Assembly: GCA_024278455.1 (NCBI GenBank)
Contig: JAJRTE010000101.1
Location: 16,560-80,559 of the forward strand
DNA: 64,000 nucleotides
From: Myxococcota bacterium
GTDB lineage: Bacteria; Myxococcota_A; UBA796; JAJRTE01
Direction of reading: 5' to 3'
Below the pieces are notes generated by a model, which worked only from the letters and a program-made list of their open reading frames with translations, did no database searches and was not told where the DNA came from. Shown here piece by piece: positions 25,710 through 34,783 of this stretch (positions are counted from its first letter, which is position 1; every line of letters begins with the position of its first letter). Made by a program: the position numbers and the translations under genes.

Positions 25710-26639
25710 ATGAGGATTCGGGAGATAGTGACCCGGGCGCTGGCGACCACCTGGCAGACCTGGCCTGTCGTTCTGGTCCTGTGGGGCGTGGGCCTGGTCC
25801 TGGCCCTCGTGGCGGTTCAGCCGGCAGCCGCCATGCTCTCGTCCGAGCTGGACCACAGCCTCCTGGCCCGCGGTATCGAAGGATTCGTCTCGAGCCGGAC
25901 GGCTGTGGATATCGGGTCGGTGCTCCTCGAGGCGCTGCCAGCGGCGCGTGCATCCCTGGTCGCGACATCGCTGGTCTTCGCCGCGCTCCACGTCATCCTC
26001 CTTGGCGGCGTGATGGGACGACTTGCAGCCGCGGCTCGAGGAGGAGACGGGTACACCATGTTCGCCGGTTTCCTGGCTGACGCGGGCCGGTATGGCTGGC
26101 GCTCGGTGCGACTGGCCGCGTGGGGCCTGTTGTTGACCCTTGCTGTGGTGGCGATCGTCGGCGGAGGGGGCGTTCTCCTGCTGTCGCGACTGGACACCGG
26201 CCTGTACGCAAGCCCCATGCTCTGGCTGCGGGCGGTTCACCACGCCGTGGTGCTTGCCGCACTGGTCACGACCAGGGCCATGGTGGACGCTGCTCGAGCC
26301 GACATGTTCCTCGAGGAGCGGCGAACCATGAGGCGGGCGATGCGCGAAGGGATCGTGCAGGTGCTCCGGTATCCGCGTACATCCCTGGTGGCCTACGCCC
26401 TGACCGGGGCCGTCCTCTTGTCGGGGGCGGCCGGGGTGATGGCCTTCCGGTTCTGGTTCCCGGAGACCGGATGGGGCGGTATCCTCATCGCCGGCGTCAT
26501 CGGTCAGGCGGCCATGCTTCTTCGCGCCGGGTCCATGGTAGCCACCACTGCCGCTGCCTTGTGGGCTCGAGGCGAACCGGTTCCCCGGGATCACTGGGCC
26601 GCGGCCCGGGTTCGTCTTTCGAGTTGGGGCGACCGGTAG
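25710..26639 (+). CDS. multi-pass membrane protein of unknown function
   Basis: 309 aa, not recognised. Six or so hydrophobic segments are visible, for example WPVVLVLWGVGLVLALVAV and GWRSVRLAAWGLLLTLAVV. Between segments are short basic loops (ARADMFLEERRTMRRAMREG). The pattern of an N-terminal amphipathic helix followed by an even number of membrane spans resembles 'glycerophosphoryl diester phosphodiesterase membrane domain'/YIP-like proteins, but this is weak. A GGGAGAG precedes the ATG. It is the last gene of the FHA-rhomboid-M1 operon and converges with cheB. Confidence 0.75.
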   Translation: MRIREIVTRALATTWQTWPVVLVLWGVGLVLALVAVQPAAAMLSSELDHSLLARGIEGFVSSRTAVDIGSVLLEALPAARASLVATSLVFAALHVILLGGVMGRLAAAARGGDGYTMFAGFLADAGRYGWRSVRLAAWGLLLTLAVVAIVGGGGVLLLSRLDTGLYASPMLWLRAVHHAVVLAALVTTRAMVDAARADMFLEERRTMRRAMREGIVQVLRYPRTSLVAYALTGAVLLSGAAGVMAFRFWFPETGWGGILIAGVIGQAAMLLRAGSMVATTAAALWARGEPVPRDHWAAARVRLSSWGDR

Positions 26640-26674
26640 CCACGCGCTCGATACTCGTGCCCGCCGCGGCGGCT

Positions 26675-27718
26675 TCAAGGGGCGGTATCGAGGCCATGAA
26701 GCCACGCCACGATCTCCGGAGGGCTGAGAACGAGCGATGCCGCGCCGAGCCGGTTTGCTTCTCCGGGCATGCCCCAAACCACCGAACTCGAGCGGTCCTG
26801 GATGACGGTAGGTGCGCCCGCATGCCGAAGTCTCGCGAGTTCCTCGGCACCGTCCTTGCCCATCCCCGTCAGGAGGATGGCGCCGACTCGAGCGCCCAGG
26901 GCAGTTCGGGCACTCCGGAACAGGAACGAGACGGAGGGCAGGTGGAGGTCCCCGGGGCTGCCCCGGGCGAGAACGATGGTGCCCGAGGGCGATATCCCCA
27001 TGTGCGCGTCATCCGGGGCGAGGTACACGTGTCCGCTGCGGACGGGAGCCCCCCGGGAACCCATGACGACATCGAGCGCGGAGACGCTATCCAACCAGTC
27101 CCGCAACCCGGCGGCGAACCCGCGCGTTATGTGTTGCACGATGAGGAGCGGAATGGAGAATCCCGGGTGCACGGCTGCGAGAATGTCGGCCAGAACGTGG
27201 GGTCCCCCGGTGGACGCGCCGATCACGACGACCCCGGGACGGGAAGAGCCCCCCTCTCGCACCTCAGGCCGCTCCCGGGGAGCGGCCTTTCGTCCGCGCG
27301 ATCTCAAGCACCGCGCCACGTCCCCCCTCGAGATCGCCCTGAGCGTGTCCAGTAGTCCGGCGGCACGAGCGGCCGCCTCGGGATGGCCGGGTCCGGGAGG
27401 CCGGGGCAGAGCCGCCACGGCACCGGCTCGCATGGCACGGAGAGCGAACGCCGTTTCGTCCGGTGTCACGAGGCTGCTGACCACCAGGATGGGGATCGGT
27501 CGCGTCTCCATGATCCGTTGCGTGGCCCGAAAACCATCCATGCCGGGCATCTGGAGGTCCATGGTTATCAGGTCGGGCTTCAGTGCACGAGCGATGCGGC
27601 AGGCCTCCTCCCCGTCCGCGGCGGTGCCGACGACTCGGAACGACGGATCCGATTCGATGATCTGCCGAAGCAACATCCTGGCCGTCCTCGAGTCGTCGAC
27701 TATCAAGATTCTTTTCAC
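26675..27718 (-). CDS. cheB: CheB-type protein-glutamate methylesterase (WspF-like)
   Basis: 347 aa, GTG start overlapping the preceding gene by 4 nt. An N-terminal receiver domain (VDDSRTARMLLRQIIE, phospho-Asp in ITMDLQMPGMDG) regulates the C-terminal methylesterase domain. The latter has the catalytic Ser in IGASTGGP, His in IVQHI and Asp in LTGMGKDG. The linker is long and Pro/Arg-rich. It demethylates chemoreceptor glutamates to reset signalling. As the last gene of a Wsp-like operon it corresponds to WspF, whose loss in Pseudomonas raises c-di-GMP. Confidence 0.93.
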   Translation of the reverse strand: MKRILIVDDSRTARMLLRQIIESDPSFRVVGTAADGEEACRIARALKPDLITMDLQMPGMDGFRATQRIMETRPIPILVVSSLVTPDETAFALRAMRAGAVAALPRPPGPGHPEAAARAAGLLDTLRAISRGDVARCLRSRGRKAAPRERPEVREGGSSRPGVVVIGASTGGPHVLADILAAVHPGFSIPLLIVQHITRGFAAGLRDWLDSVSALDVVMGSRGAPVRSGHVYLAPDDAHMGISPSGTIVLARGSPGDLHLPSVSFLFRSARTALGARVGAILLTGMGKDGAEELARLRHAGAPTVIQDRSSSVVWGMPGEANRLGAASLVLSPPEIVAWLHGLDTAP

Positions 27719-28644
27719 AGCGTCTTTCCTATCGTCCGGTTTCTCCCACTTTCCTTGGCTTGGAGGAGGCAATGGTCCGCCACGGAGATAAGGTCTTCGA
27801 AACGCACCGCCGGATCCACGGTGTCCGGGTCCATGGCGGCGACACCGAAGCTGGCGGTAATGTGAAGTACGACATCGTCCCTGCGTATCTCGCGCGCTGC
27901 GATCGACACCCGGTAGCGTTCGGCGGCATAGATGGCTCCGGCCAGGTCGGTCTCCGGCAGCACGACCACGAATTCCTCGCCCCCGAACCTCACGACCCAG
28001 TCGACCCGGCGGCGGATGGTCTCGAGAAGGACGGACGCGAATGCCTGGATGGCCATGTCTCCCATCAGGTGATCGTAGTCGTCGTTGACCCGTTTGAAAT
28101 GGTCGATATCGCACATCACGATGGAGAGATGGCGGCGATACCTGAGCGCCTGGCGTATCGCACCCGGGAGGCGGTCGGCCAGGTACCTGCGGTTGTAGGT
28201 GCCGGTCAGCGGGTCGATGACCGAGAGCCTGGCCAACTCCTCGTTGCGCTGGCGGAGTGCCTCCTGGAGTTCGAGGATGCGCCGAGCGGTTTTCAGGCGT
28301 GCGACGAGTTCGGCAGGGTCCACCGGCTTGACGAGGTAGTCGTCGGCCCCGGCCTCGAGCCCCGCGACCATGTCCTCCGTGGTGCCTCGAGCCGTGAGCA
28401 GGATGACATAGACGTAGGGTTCCCCCGGACGGTTGCGGACCTCGCGGCAAAACGCGATGCCGTTCATTTCCGGCATGATCCAGTCGGTGATGACGATGGT
28501 GTAGGGCCGCTGATCGAGCAGCTCCAGGGCTTCTCTGCCGTTGTGGACGACATCAGCGGAGTAGCCCCGGGCCTCGAGGAGCAGCTTCAGGTGGAGCGCC
28601 TGTGTCCGGCTGTCCTCCACGATGAGAATCCGACGCCGATCCAT
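27715..28644 (-). CDS. REC-GGDEF diguanylate cyclase (WspR/PleD-like)
   Basis: 309 aa. The receiver domain (VEDSRTQAL; phospho-Asp in IVITDWIMPEMNG; Lys in VKPVDP) is joined by a helical linker to an active GGDEF domain: DPLTGTYNRRYL, CDIDHFKRVND and the active-site loop RFGGEEF. An inhibitory RxxD I-site (RRVD) lies the canonical five residues before GGEEF, so product inhibition is expected. It makes cyclic di-GMP when phosphorylated, presumably by the CheA-REC hybrid encoded next to it. I chose the ATG at 28644 because the preceding AAAGGAGG is clearly its ribosome binding site. It is the output of the operon, as WspR is. Confidence 0.95.
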   Translation of the reverse strand: MDRRRILIVEDSRTQALHLKLLLEARGYSADVVHNGREALELLDQRPYTIVITDWIMPEMNGIAFCREVRNRPGEPYVYVILLTARGTTEDMVAGLEAGADDYLVKPVDPAELVARLKTARRILELQEALRQRNEELARLSVIDPLTGTYNRRYLADRLPGAIRQALRYRRHLSIVMCDIDHFKRVNDDYDHLMGDMAIQAFASVLLETIRRRVDWVVRFGGEEFVVVLPETDLAGAIYAAERYRVSIAAREIRRDDVVLHITASFGVAAMDPDTVDPAVRFEDLISVADHCLLQAKESGRNRTIGKTL

Positions 28645-28655
28645 CGAACCTCCTT

Positions 28656-31031
28656 TCACACCAGCTTCCTGACCACATCCAGGAGAGTCCCCTGGTCGAA
28701 CCTCCGTTTCACGACATAGGCGCTCGCCCCGGCCTCGAGGCCCTCTGCCCGGTCTTCCCCGGTGTCCCGGCCGGTAACGAGTACGACCGGCAGGGTGCCC
28801 AGGGCCGGATCGCTCCGGATGCGCCGCGTCAGCGTGAAGCCATCCATGTGCGGCATCTCCACGTCTGAGACGACGAGGTCGAACCTGCCCCGCTGGAGCG
28901 TTTCCCAGGCCCCGGCGCCATCCACCGCCGTCTCCACCTCGTACCCAGCCAGTTCCAGGATGTTTCGGAGCAGCGTCCTGGAGGTGATGGAGTCATCCAC
29001 GACCAGGATGGATACCTTCTTCTTTGTAACCACGTTCGGCTGTCCGGAGTGCGGAGGCGACGGGCGAGTGGACGAGCGGGCTCCTTTCAGCAAGTCGCTG
29101 ACTCTCAGAATGGGTACGATTTCGCCGCCACCCAGCACCGTGGCGCCGAAGATGCAAGGTATTCGGGCGAGTTGTGGGCCGAGGTGCTTGACCACGACCT
29201 CCTGGGCGCCGATCACTTCGGATACCTCCAGCGCGATACGGTCGTTCCCGGTGCCGAGGACGATGAACGGGACGAACCGCGCACCTTCTCGCTCGAGAGG
29301 GGGCCGGGGAATGCCGAGGATGTCGCCCAGGAAAACGGCGGGGAGCAGCCTGTCGTCGCAAACGAACGACCTCCGTCCGCCGGATGTGCGGATATCCGCG
29401 CGCCCCACCCTTCCCGCTCGCTCCACCATGGCGCTTGGTAACACGAAACGGCGCCCAGAGACGCTGACGAGGATCCCGCGAAAGGTCGAGACGGACACGG
29501 GGACATCGAGGGTGAAGGTCGTCCCGCGCCCAGGCGCAGAGGTGACGTGGACGATGCCGCCGAGCGCCTCCACGCGCTGGAGCACGATGTCGAGCCCGAA
29601 TCCGCGCCCGGAGATCTCGGTGACCCGCTCGCTCGTGGACAGCTCGGGCCGGAAGGCGAGTTCCCAGGTGGCCGCGTCGCTCATCTGCTGCGCCGCTTCC
29701 TCGCTCACAAGTCCGAGCTTCACCGCCTGGCGTCTCAGTCGCTCGGCGTCCAGGCCCTTTCCGTCGTCCGCGACCACGAACCGGATCTTGTCGCCATCGG
29801 GCTGCGTGGCATCGATCCGGACCGTCCCGGTTCCGGGCTTGCCCTGGCGCTCCCTTGTGTCCGGGTCCTCGAGCCCGTGATCGACCGCGTTCCGGACGAG
29901 GTGGACGAACGCATCCTTCATGGCGTCGAGGACACGGCGGTCGACCTCCAGCGCCTCCCCGGAGAGAACGACATTCACCTGCTTGCCCCGGGAGCGGGCC
30001 AACTCCCTGGCCATTCTCGGCAAGGAAGCAAACACCGTCGAGACCGGGAGCAATGCCGCACGGCGCGCGTGCTCGAGAAGTTCGTCGGAGACACGGGCGA
30101 ACTGGCGGGAGTCTTCTGTCAACGCCTTGCCCAGGGCCAGGAGTTCCCGCTCCATGTCGTGTGCCCGGACCCAACCCCGCCTGATGAGTTCGATCGTTTC
30201 GTCGCGCCGGGGGCAGCCTCCGGCGGAGTTCCGTTGGTCACCATCCTGCTCCTGGCCCGGCTTCATCGCCCTGAGTGTGCCGTCGATCTCGAGCCACGCC
30301 TTCTGGCATTGCTGAACCTGGCGGAGCAATTCGGCCACACGCCGGAACCGCTCCTGGAACATGGGCCGGAGCGATACCACCTCCTCGGCGTGGTGCACGA
30401 GTGCGTCGAGCCGCTCCACGGAGATCCTGACCGACCGGGCGTGATCGACGCCCGGCGGCGCCAGCGTCTTTTTGGGTCTCTCGTGACGATCGTCTTCCCG
30501 GGGAGGCGCTGAGGGTGGCTGAGCGGCTTCTGGCGTTCCGGTCACCGCCGCTTCTGGCGTTCCGGTCACCGCCGCTTCTGGCGTTCCGGTCACCGCCGCC
30601 ACGGCCTGGGCGGTCTCGGGCGCAGCAGCCTGTGCGGAAAGGGTGAGCTTGTCCACGAGAGCCTGCATGCGGCGGGTCCAGCCGGCCGGTCTGGACGTGT
30701 CGTGATCGGCCAGGGCCTCCTCGAGAAGAGTCACCGCATCGTGATAGAGATCGGCGTGCGCCCGGGAGAGATCCATCTCGCCCGACATGACGGGTTTCCA
30801 CGCACTTTCGAGCGCCTGGCACAGTTTCTCGATGTCCCGGTGATTCACCGCCCGCGCAGCCCCCTTGAGGCTGTGGGCCTCACGGAAGAGCGCCTCGAGA
30901 ATGGCCCGGCGCTCGACGGCGTCCTCTGCCTTTTCCAGGGCCACGAGAGCTGTAGCCATGGCATGGAGCCGTTCCGCGGTTTCGGCCTGGAACGCCTCCC
31001 AGAGTGTGGCTCGCAGGGTGTTGTCGTCCAT
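28656..31031 (-). CDS. cheA: CheA-type hybrid histidine kinase with C-terminal receiver (WspE-like)
   Basis: 791 aa. Order: Hpt/P1 domain with phospho-His53 (REAHSLKGAAR), a low-complexity linker with three perfect AAVTGTPE repeats, a dimerisation region, the CheA-type ATPase (HLVRNAVDHGLEDP; VADDGKGLD; GRGFGLDIV), a CheW-like regulatory domain (about 520-655) and a C-terminal receiver (VVDDSITSRTLLRN; VVSDVEMPHMDG; Lys in VVKRR). CheY-binding P2 is not obvious, as in other hybrid CheAs. The kinase should receive signal from the soluble MCP via CheW and pass phosphate to the cyclase and CheB. The REC may be a phosphate sink. Confidence 0.95.
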   Translation of the reverse strand: MDDNTLRATLWEAFQAETAERLHAMATALVALEKAEDAVERRAILEALFREAHSLKGAARAVNHRDIEKLCQALESAWKPVMSGEMDLSRAHADLYHDAVTLLEEALADHDTSRPAGWTRRMQALVDKLTLSAQAAAPETAQAVAAVTGTPEAAVTGTPEAAVTGTPEAAQPPSAPPREDDRHERPKKTLAPPGVDHARSVRISVERLDALVHHAEEVVSLRPMFQERFRRVAELLRQVQQCQKAWLEIDGTLRAMKPGQEQDGDQRNSAGGCPRRDETIELIRRGWVRAHDMERELLALGKALTEDSRQFARVSDELLEHARRAALLPVSTVFASLPRMARELARSRGKQVNVVLSGEALEVDRRVLDAMKDAFVHLVRNAVDHGLEDPDTRERQGKPGTGTVRIDATQPDGDKIRFVVADDGKGLDAERLRRQAVKLGLVSEEAAQQMSDAATWELAFRPELSTSERVTEISGRGFGLDIVLQRVEALGGIVHVTSAPGRGTTFTLDVPVSVSTFRGILVSVSGRRFVLPSAMVERAGRVGRADIRTSGGRRSFVCDDRLLPAVFLGDILGIPRPPLEREGARFVPFIVLGTGNDRIALEVSEVIGAQEVVVKHLGPQLARIPCIFGATVLGGGEIVPILRVSDLLKGARSSTRPSPPHSGQPNVVTKKKVSILVVDDSITSRTLLRNILELAGYEVETAVDGAGAWETLQRGRFDLVVSDVEMPHMDGFTLTRRIRSDPALGTLPVVLVTGRDTGEDRAEGLEAGASAYVVKRRFDQGTLLDVVRKLV
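30526..30597. repeat. three perfect 24-bp tandem repeats inside cheA
   Basis: Three identical 24-bp units encode AAVTGTPE in the linker after the Hpt domain. Identity at the DNA level suggests recent slippage; copy changes keep frame and would alter linker length only. Confidence 0.9.
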
Positions 31032-31113
31032 GTCACGTCCTGGGCACCGGCCCTCCACCCGGCGAGGACCGGGGGCGCCGCTCGTTGGATTTCGCTTCGA
31101 TAGCCGGCGAATG

Positions 31114-31989
31114 TCACTCCGCCGTGCCAGAGAAGGCGGCCTTGAGCCGCTGCCCCAGCCGCTCGATATCCTGGAGCGCTTCCACCAGTTGCCGGGCGCG
31201 CGTCGCGTTGTGCTCGTTTGCGGACTTGATGGCGTCCTCGAGCTGGCGTGCCCCCTCGGCGTTCTGGCGGCTCGCCTCCGCAATGTCGGCCATGGCATCC
31301 GCCAACTGCTCGATACCCACCAGCCCCTGCTGGCTGGAAGCGGAAATCACGGTCGCGTGCTGCGCCGCGGAGGCGGTGTTTTCGGCAAGGGCCCGGATGG
31401 TCTCCCCGGCCTGGACGGCGAGTGTCATGCCGGTTTCCGCAGCCTTGTTGCCCCGCTCCGTGGCCATCACGGCCGCAGTGGTGGCTTGCTGCGTCTCGCC
31501 GAGAATACCGCGGATGTGGACCGTCGCTTCCCTGGACTGATCGGCCAGAGACTTCACCTCCTGGGCCACCACGGCAAACCCCCTACCTTGCTCACCGGCC
31601 TTCGCCGCTTCGATGGCGGCATTGACAGCAAGCAGGTTGCTCTGGTCTGCCAGGTCCTTGACGACGTCGATGATCTCTTCAATGTTCCTGGTCCTTTCGC
31701 TCAGCCGCATCACGCCGTCCGCGATCTCTTCCATCTCCGCCTTGATGCGCCGCATGGCCTCGATGGCGTCCTCGACCGCCTTGGCCCCTGATTCGGCCAC
31801 CCCGGCCAGGTCCTGACCGGCCCGCGCCATCGCGTCCGCCTCCCGCGCGGTCATCTGGATCGTCTGCTTGAGTTCCTCCACCGTGGCACCGACCTCGCTG
31901 ACGGTGCGCGACGTTTCCACCGCGTTGGCCGCCAACTCGCTCGCCGTCGCGGAAAGCTGCACCAATGTTTCGTCGTCGAATCCCGTCAT
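31114..31989 (-). CDS. soluble methyl-accepting chemotaxis-type signalling protein (WspA position)
   Basis: 291 aa with no membrane segment, signal peptide or recognisable ligand-binding domain. It is nearly all coiled coil. The conserved hairpin tip [40 protein letters not shown] binds CheA/CheW (given here as a region around residues 112-155). The N-terminal 30 residues ([20 protein letters not shown]) are all that precede the helical bundle. It is encoded in the middle of the chemosensory operon, where Wsp systems have a membrane receptor. The cytosolic form implies an input from an internal cue or from a partner protein. Confidence 0.93.
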   Translation of the reverse strand: MTGFDDETLVQLSATASELAANAVETSRTVSEVGATVEELKQTIQMTAREADAMARAGQDLAGVAESGAKAVEDAIEAMRRIKAEMEEIADGVMRLSERTRNIEEIIDVVKDLADQSNLLAVNAAIEAAKAGEQGRGFAVVAQEVKSLADQSREATVHIRGILGETQQATTAAVMATERGNKAAETGMTLAVQAGETIRALAENTASAAQHATVISASSQQGLVGIEQLADAMADIAEASRQNAEGARQLEDAIKSANEHNATRARQLVEALQDIERLGQRLKAAFSGTAE

Positions 31990-32058
31990 GATTTATCCCC
32001 CGATTCGTGGCAGCGTCGGACGACCTCCACCCGCCGCCATGCCCTCCATCGCTAGGTA

Positions 32059-32622
32059 TCAGATCTCCTTGTGAACGATGAGGGACGGGTCCGCCAGCAA
32101 CCCATCGCCGTCCAGCACGACCGTCCCGTCGCTCGTCATGCCCCTGACCACCGTGGGTCTGGAAGTCACATCGCCTAAGTACTGCTGAATCGCGCCCACC
32201 GGCACGCTCTTCATCCCGTCGATGGCGTCCGCCAGCAGTCCGGCGACCATCTTCGCCGAGCCGAGCACGAGAACGAACCGCTCCCGGGTTGCGGCGCCGG
32301 TCTCTCCGGAGGGGACACCGAGCAGGTTCGATATGTCCAGGACCGAAATGATGTTTCCACGAAACAAGGTGATCCCGGTGACGAAAGCCGGTGTGCACGG
32401 CAAGGGTGCAAGTGCCCGCAAGTGGCTGACACCCTGCACGCACGCAAGCGGGACAGCGTATCGCTCCTTGCCCAGCCGGAAGGCGACGACATCCAGGATC
32501 GCCTCCCTCCCGGCCTCCTCGCCGGCCGGCCGGGCGAGCACTCTGGCCCTCTCTTCCAGGACGTGCCGTTCCTGCACCGGGGGGCTGGACTCGTCGTCGT
32601 TCATCGTGCTCTCACGGTTCAT
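32059..32622 (-). CDS. cheW: CheW-like coupling protein
   Basis: 187 aa. After about 45 charged residues comes a single CheW domain: ILDVVAFRLGKERYAVPLACVQGV, TPAFVTGITLFRGNIISVLDISNLLGV, VLVLGSAKMVAGLLADAIDGMKSV. It couples the MCP to CheA. Its ATG overlaps the stop of the TPR gene (ATGA), so translation is coupled. It is one of two CheW genes, as in Wsp operons (WspB and WspD). Confidence 0.92.
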   Translation of the reverse strand: MNRESTMNDDESSPPVQERHVLEERARVLARPAGEEAGREAILDVVAFRLGKERYAVPLACVQGVSHLRALAPLPCTPAFVTGITLFRGNIISVLDISNLLGVPSGETGAATRERFVLVLGSAKMVAGLLADAIDGMKSVPVGAIQQYLGDVTSRPTVVRGMTSDGTVVLDGDGLLADPSLIVHKEI

Positions 32623-33125
32623 GACGTGCGCTCCGCTCTCACGAGGGACAGCACTGTCGCCTCGAGTTCCGCCACGGTCATGCCTCCTGAATCCGGCAGC
32701 ACCGCCGATGGGTCGTGCTTCCGTAGGGCCTCGAGGGCTCTTGCCACGCATTCTCCGGCCTCACGGTCACAGCCGAACTGGCGGAGTATCCCTCCCAGCA
32801 TGATGTGCGCCATGGCAAGATCCGGATCGAGCCGGACGGCATGCCGGAGCGCCTCGAGCGCCCTCCCCGGCTCCATCTTCTCAAGGGCGATCGTGGCTTG
32901 CAACAGGTAGGCTTCCGCGTTGGGCCCGCCCTGGGCCAGGACCCCGGCACACAGATCGGCGGCCCGATCGAGCTGCCCCTCCCCGGCAAGCCTGCGTATG
33001 GTGTCGAACTCCGAACGATACCCCGCGCGACCGGGCTGTCCCGATACGGTCGAGGGAGCATTGCCGGGAACGGCCGGACCGCGCAGGCGCCTCGAGCCCT
33101 TCCTGGACGGTCCCAGGTCCAGCAC
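32619..33125 (-). CDS. TPR protein (detached CheR C-terminal domain)
   Basis: 168 aa, GTG start uncertain. Residues about 45-140 form three tetratricopeptide-type helical repeats (DRAADLCAGVLAQGGPNAEA, GRALEALRHAVRLDPDLAMA, REAGECVARALEALRKHDPS). In WspC and FrzF the CheR methyltransferase carries just such TPRs at its C-terminus; here they are encoded separately, 36 bp after the CheR stop and in another frame. They probably modulate receptor methylation by binding CheR or the MCP. The first 35 residues are basic and unconserved. Confidence 0.75.
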   Translation of the reverse strand: MLDLGPSRKGSRRLRGPAVPGNAPSTVSGQPGRAGYRSEFDTIRRLAGEGQLDRAADLCAGVLAQGGPNAEAYLLQATIALEKMEPGRALEALRHAVRLDPDLAMAHIMLGGILRQFGCDREAGECVARALEALRKHDPSAVLPDSGGMTVAELEATVLSLVRAERTS

Positions 33126-33161
33126 GATTCCAGCCCGGCGGGGCGAGTCCGCGCCACGCTT

Positions 33162-34190
33162 TTACAGCCTGGCCCGATGGTCACCCAGGTCGTGGCCAGC
33201 CCGCACGCGCCGGGTCACGGTCCGGCTCGGGGAGTCGCAAGCGCCGGTCCGATACCGCTTCCGGAGGAAGGAGGCCCCCTGGGACTTCACACGTTCCAGG
33301 TCACCGTTGGCCTGCGCCATCAGTGCGTCCGCGGGACTCAGGACCAGGTAGCCGCCGGGGGCAAGTGAGAGTACCAGCCGATCGACAACGCGCCTGCGCG
33401 TGTCCATGTCGAAATACATCAGCACGTTGCGGCAGAAGATGACGTGCGCCGAGCGGGCCTCGGGCCATGGATAGGGCACGGGAGCCGTGGCCACGTTCAG
33501 CCGGCGGAACGCCACCCGTTCCTTCAGCGCATCCGTGACCTGGATCCGCCCGTCGTCGCGCTCGACCAGGTACCTGGCCATCCAGGCCGGGGCGTCCCGG
33601 AGCGACCAGCTCGAGTAGATCCCGCGCCGGGCCGTCTCCAGGACCCGCTCACTGATGTCCGTGCCCAGGATCGACATGCGAGGCCCCTCCTGCTCGACCC
33701 TGTCGGCGATCATGGCTATCGAGTAGACCTCCTCTCCCGTGCTGCACCCGACGCTCAGGATCTTGACCCCCTCACCTGTTTCTGTCGCCATTGCGAGGAG
33801 GGCCGGGAGGATGTCCTCCTCCAGCGCGCGAAACACCTTCGGGTCTCTCAGGAAATAGGTTTCGCCGACCACCAGGTGCTGCACCAGGAGGTCCAGGTGG
33901 CGCGATGCGGCGCCGGGCAACAGGGCCTGCGCAAACGCCGCGCCACTGGAATAGCCCCCGGCCTTGGCTGCCGCTACAGTCCCGCGAACCAGATCCTTGC
34001 GCTTCTCCGGCGGGTAGTGGAGGCCCGTCTCGCGCCGAACCCGTTCTTCCAACGCGGCCAGGACTTCCGGAGAAATGATCTCGAGGCCGTTCAAGACTCG
34101 TACCTTCGGCTTCCGGGCACGTGGCTGACGACCACCCCATGCCTCCACGTTCGCGACTGCGCCCCCACGGGTGACGCTATCGTACCACAA
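33162..34190 (-). CDS. cheR: CheR-type chemoreceptor methyltransferase (WspC-like catalytic part)
   Basis: Up to 342 aa. The N-terminal helical domain (LAALEERVRRETGLHYPPEKRKDLVRG) is followed by the SAM-dependent methyltransferase fold: LVVGETYFLRDPKVF, the SAM motif ILSVGCSTGEEVYSIAM, ILGTDISERVLETARRGIYSSWSLRD and VIFCRNVLMYFD. It methylates glutamates of the MCP, opposing CheB. The first 30 or so residues are not conserved. The annotated TTG start is doubtful and a TTG before NGLEIISPEV preceded by GAAGG is also plausible. The extreme C-terminus after FLRKRY is Arg-rich and may reflect a frame change separating it from the TPR gene. Confidence 0.9.
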   Translation of the reverse strand: MWYDSVTRGGAVANVEAWGGRQPRARKPKVRVLNGLEIISPEVLAALEERVRRETGLHYPPEKRKDLVRGTVAAAKAGGYSSGAAFAQALLPGAASRHLDLLVQHLVVGETYFLRDPKVFRALEEDILPALLAMATETGEGVKILSVGCSTGEEVYSIAMIADRVEQEGPRMSILGTDISERVLETARRGIYSSWSLRDAPAWMARYLVERDDGRIQVTDALKERVAFRRLNVATAPVPYPWPEARSAHVIFCRNVLMYFDMDTRRRVVDRLVLSLAPGGYLVLSPADALMAQANGDLERVKSQGASFLRKRYRTGACDSPSRTVTRRVRAGHDLGDHRARL

Positions 34191-34249
34191 TCCCCCTCAG
34201 GAGCGATCCCCCTTTTCCTGCCCTCCAGCCGCCCCCCGGCGGACAACCT

Positions 34250-34783
34250 TCATCCCCCAGACGCTGCCGGAAGGGCGCACGCAGCAGCACCGAACCCCTG
34301 CGGGTGGAGGGGCGGCGATTCGACACCCGCCTCCAGGCGGCGGGCGGTTTCCGCTCGTTTCGGCAGCGGACCCAGAAGGTCATTCACCGAACAGACGAGA
34401 ACGGAGTGGTCACCATACCGCACCAGCCGCTCGACAGGGGAAACACACCCGGCTCCCTTCCCGGGAAGGGAAGCGCCTTCGTCGCATGGGAAGTTGACCA
34501 CCGCTTCGACCCGGTCGACCACCAGGGCCGCGGCGGCCACTCCACGACGACAGATCACGATGGCGTTGTCAGCCCGGAGCGATACAGGCGCAAGCCCCAA
34601 TCTTTTCCGGATGTCCACCACCGGCACCGGCTCCCCGTGCAGGTCGAGCAGGCCGACCAAGTCGCTCGCGCCGCCTGGCAACCGCATGAGCGCCACCGCC
34701 CGGATCACCTGTTCCACCATATCCACCGGTATCGCAAGGTATTGTCCATCCAGGACAAAGACGAGGTATTGCCCCGAGTCCAT
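34250..34783 (-). CDS. second CheW-like coupling protein
   Basis: 177 aa. CheW domain: YLVFVLDGQYLAIPVDMVEQVIRAVALMRLPGG, LVGLLDLHGEPVPVVDIRKRLGL, VDRVEAVVNF, followed by a Pro/Ala/Gly-rich tail. The ATG at 34783 was chosen because the domain begins immediately after it and GAGGG is nearby. It is the promoter-proximal gene of the leftward chemosensory operon. Two CheW copies suggest separate coupling roles, as reported for WspB and WspD. Confidence 0.9.
   Translation of the reverse strand: MDSGQYLVFVLDGQYLAIPVDMVEQVIRAVALMRLPGGASDLVGLLDLHGEPVPVVDIRKRLGLAPVSLRADNAIVICRRGVAAAALVVDRVEAVVNFPCDEGASLPGKGAGCVSPVERLVRYGDHSVLVCSVNDLLGPLPKRAETARRLEAGVESPPLHPQGFGAAACALPAASGG

Noticed and set aside
30030..30500. 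Plus-strand reading of the chemosensory region as coding
   Set aside because: Long plus-strand frames are antisense to CheA, MCP and CheW, all of which show complete family motifs on the minus strand.
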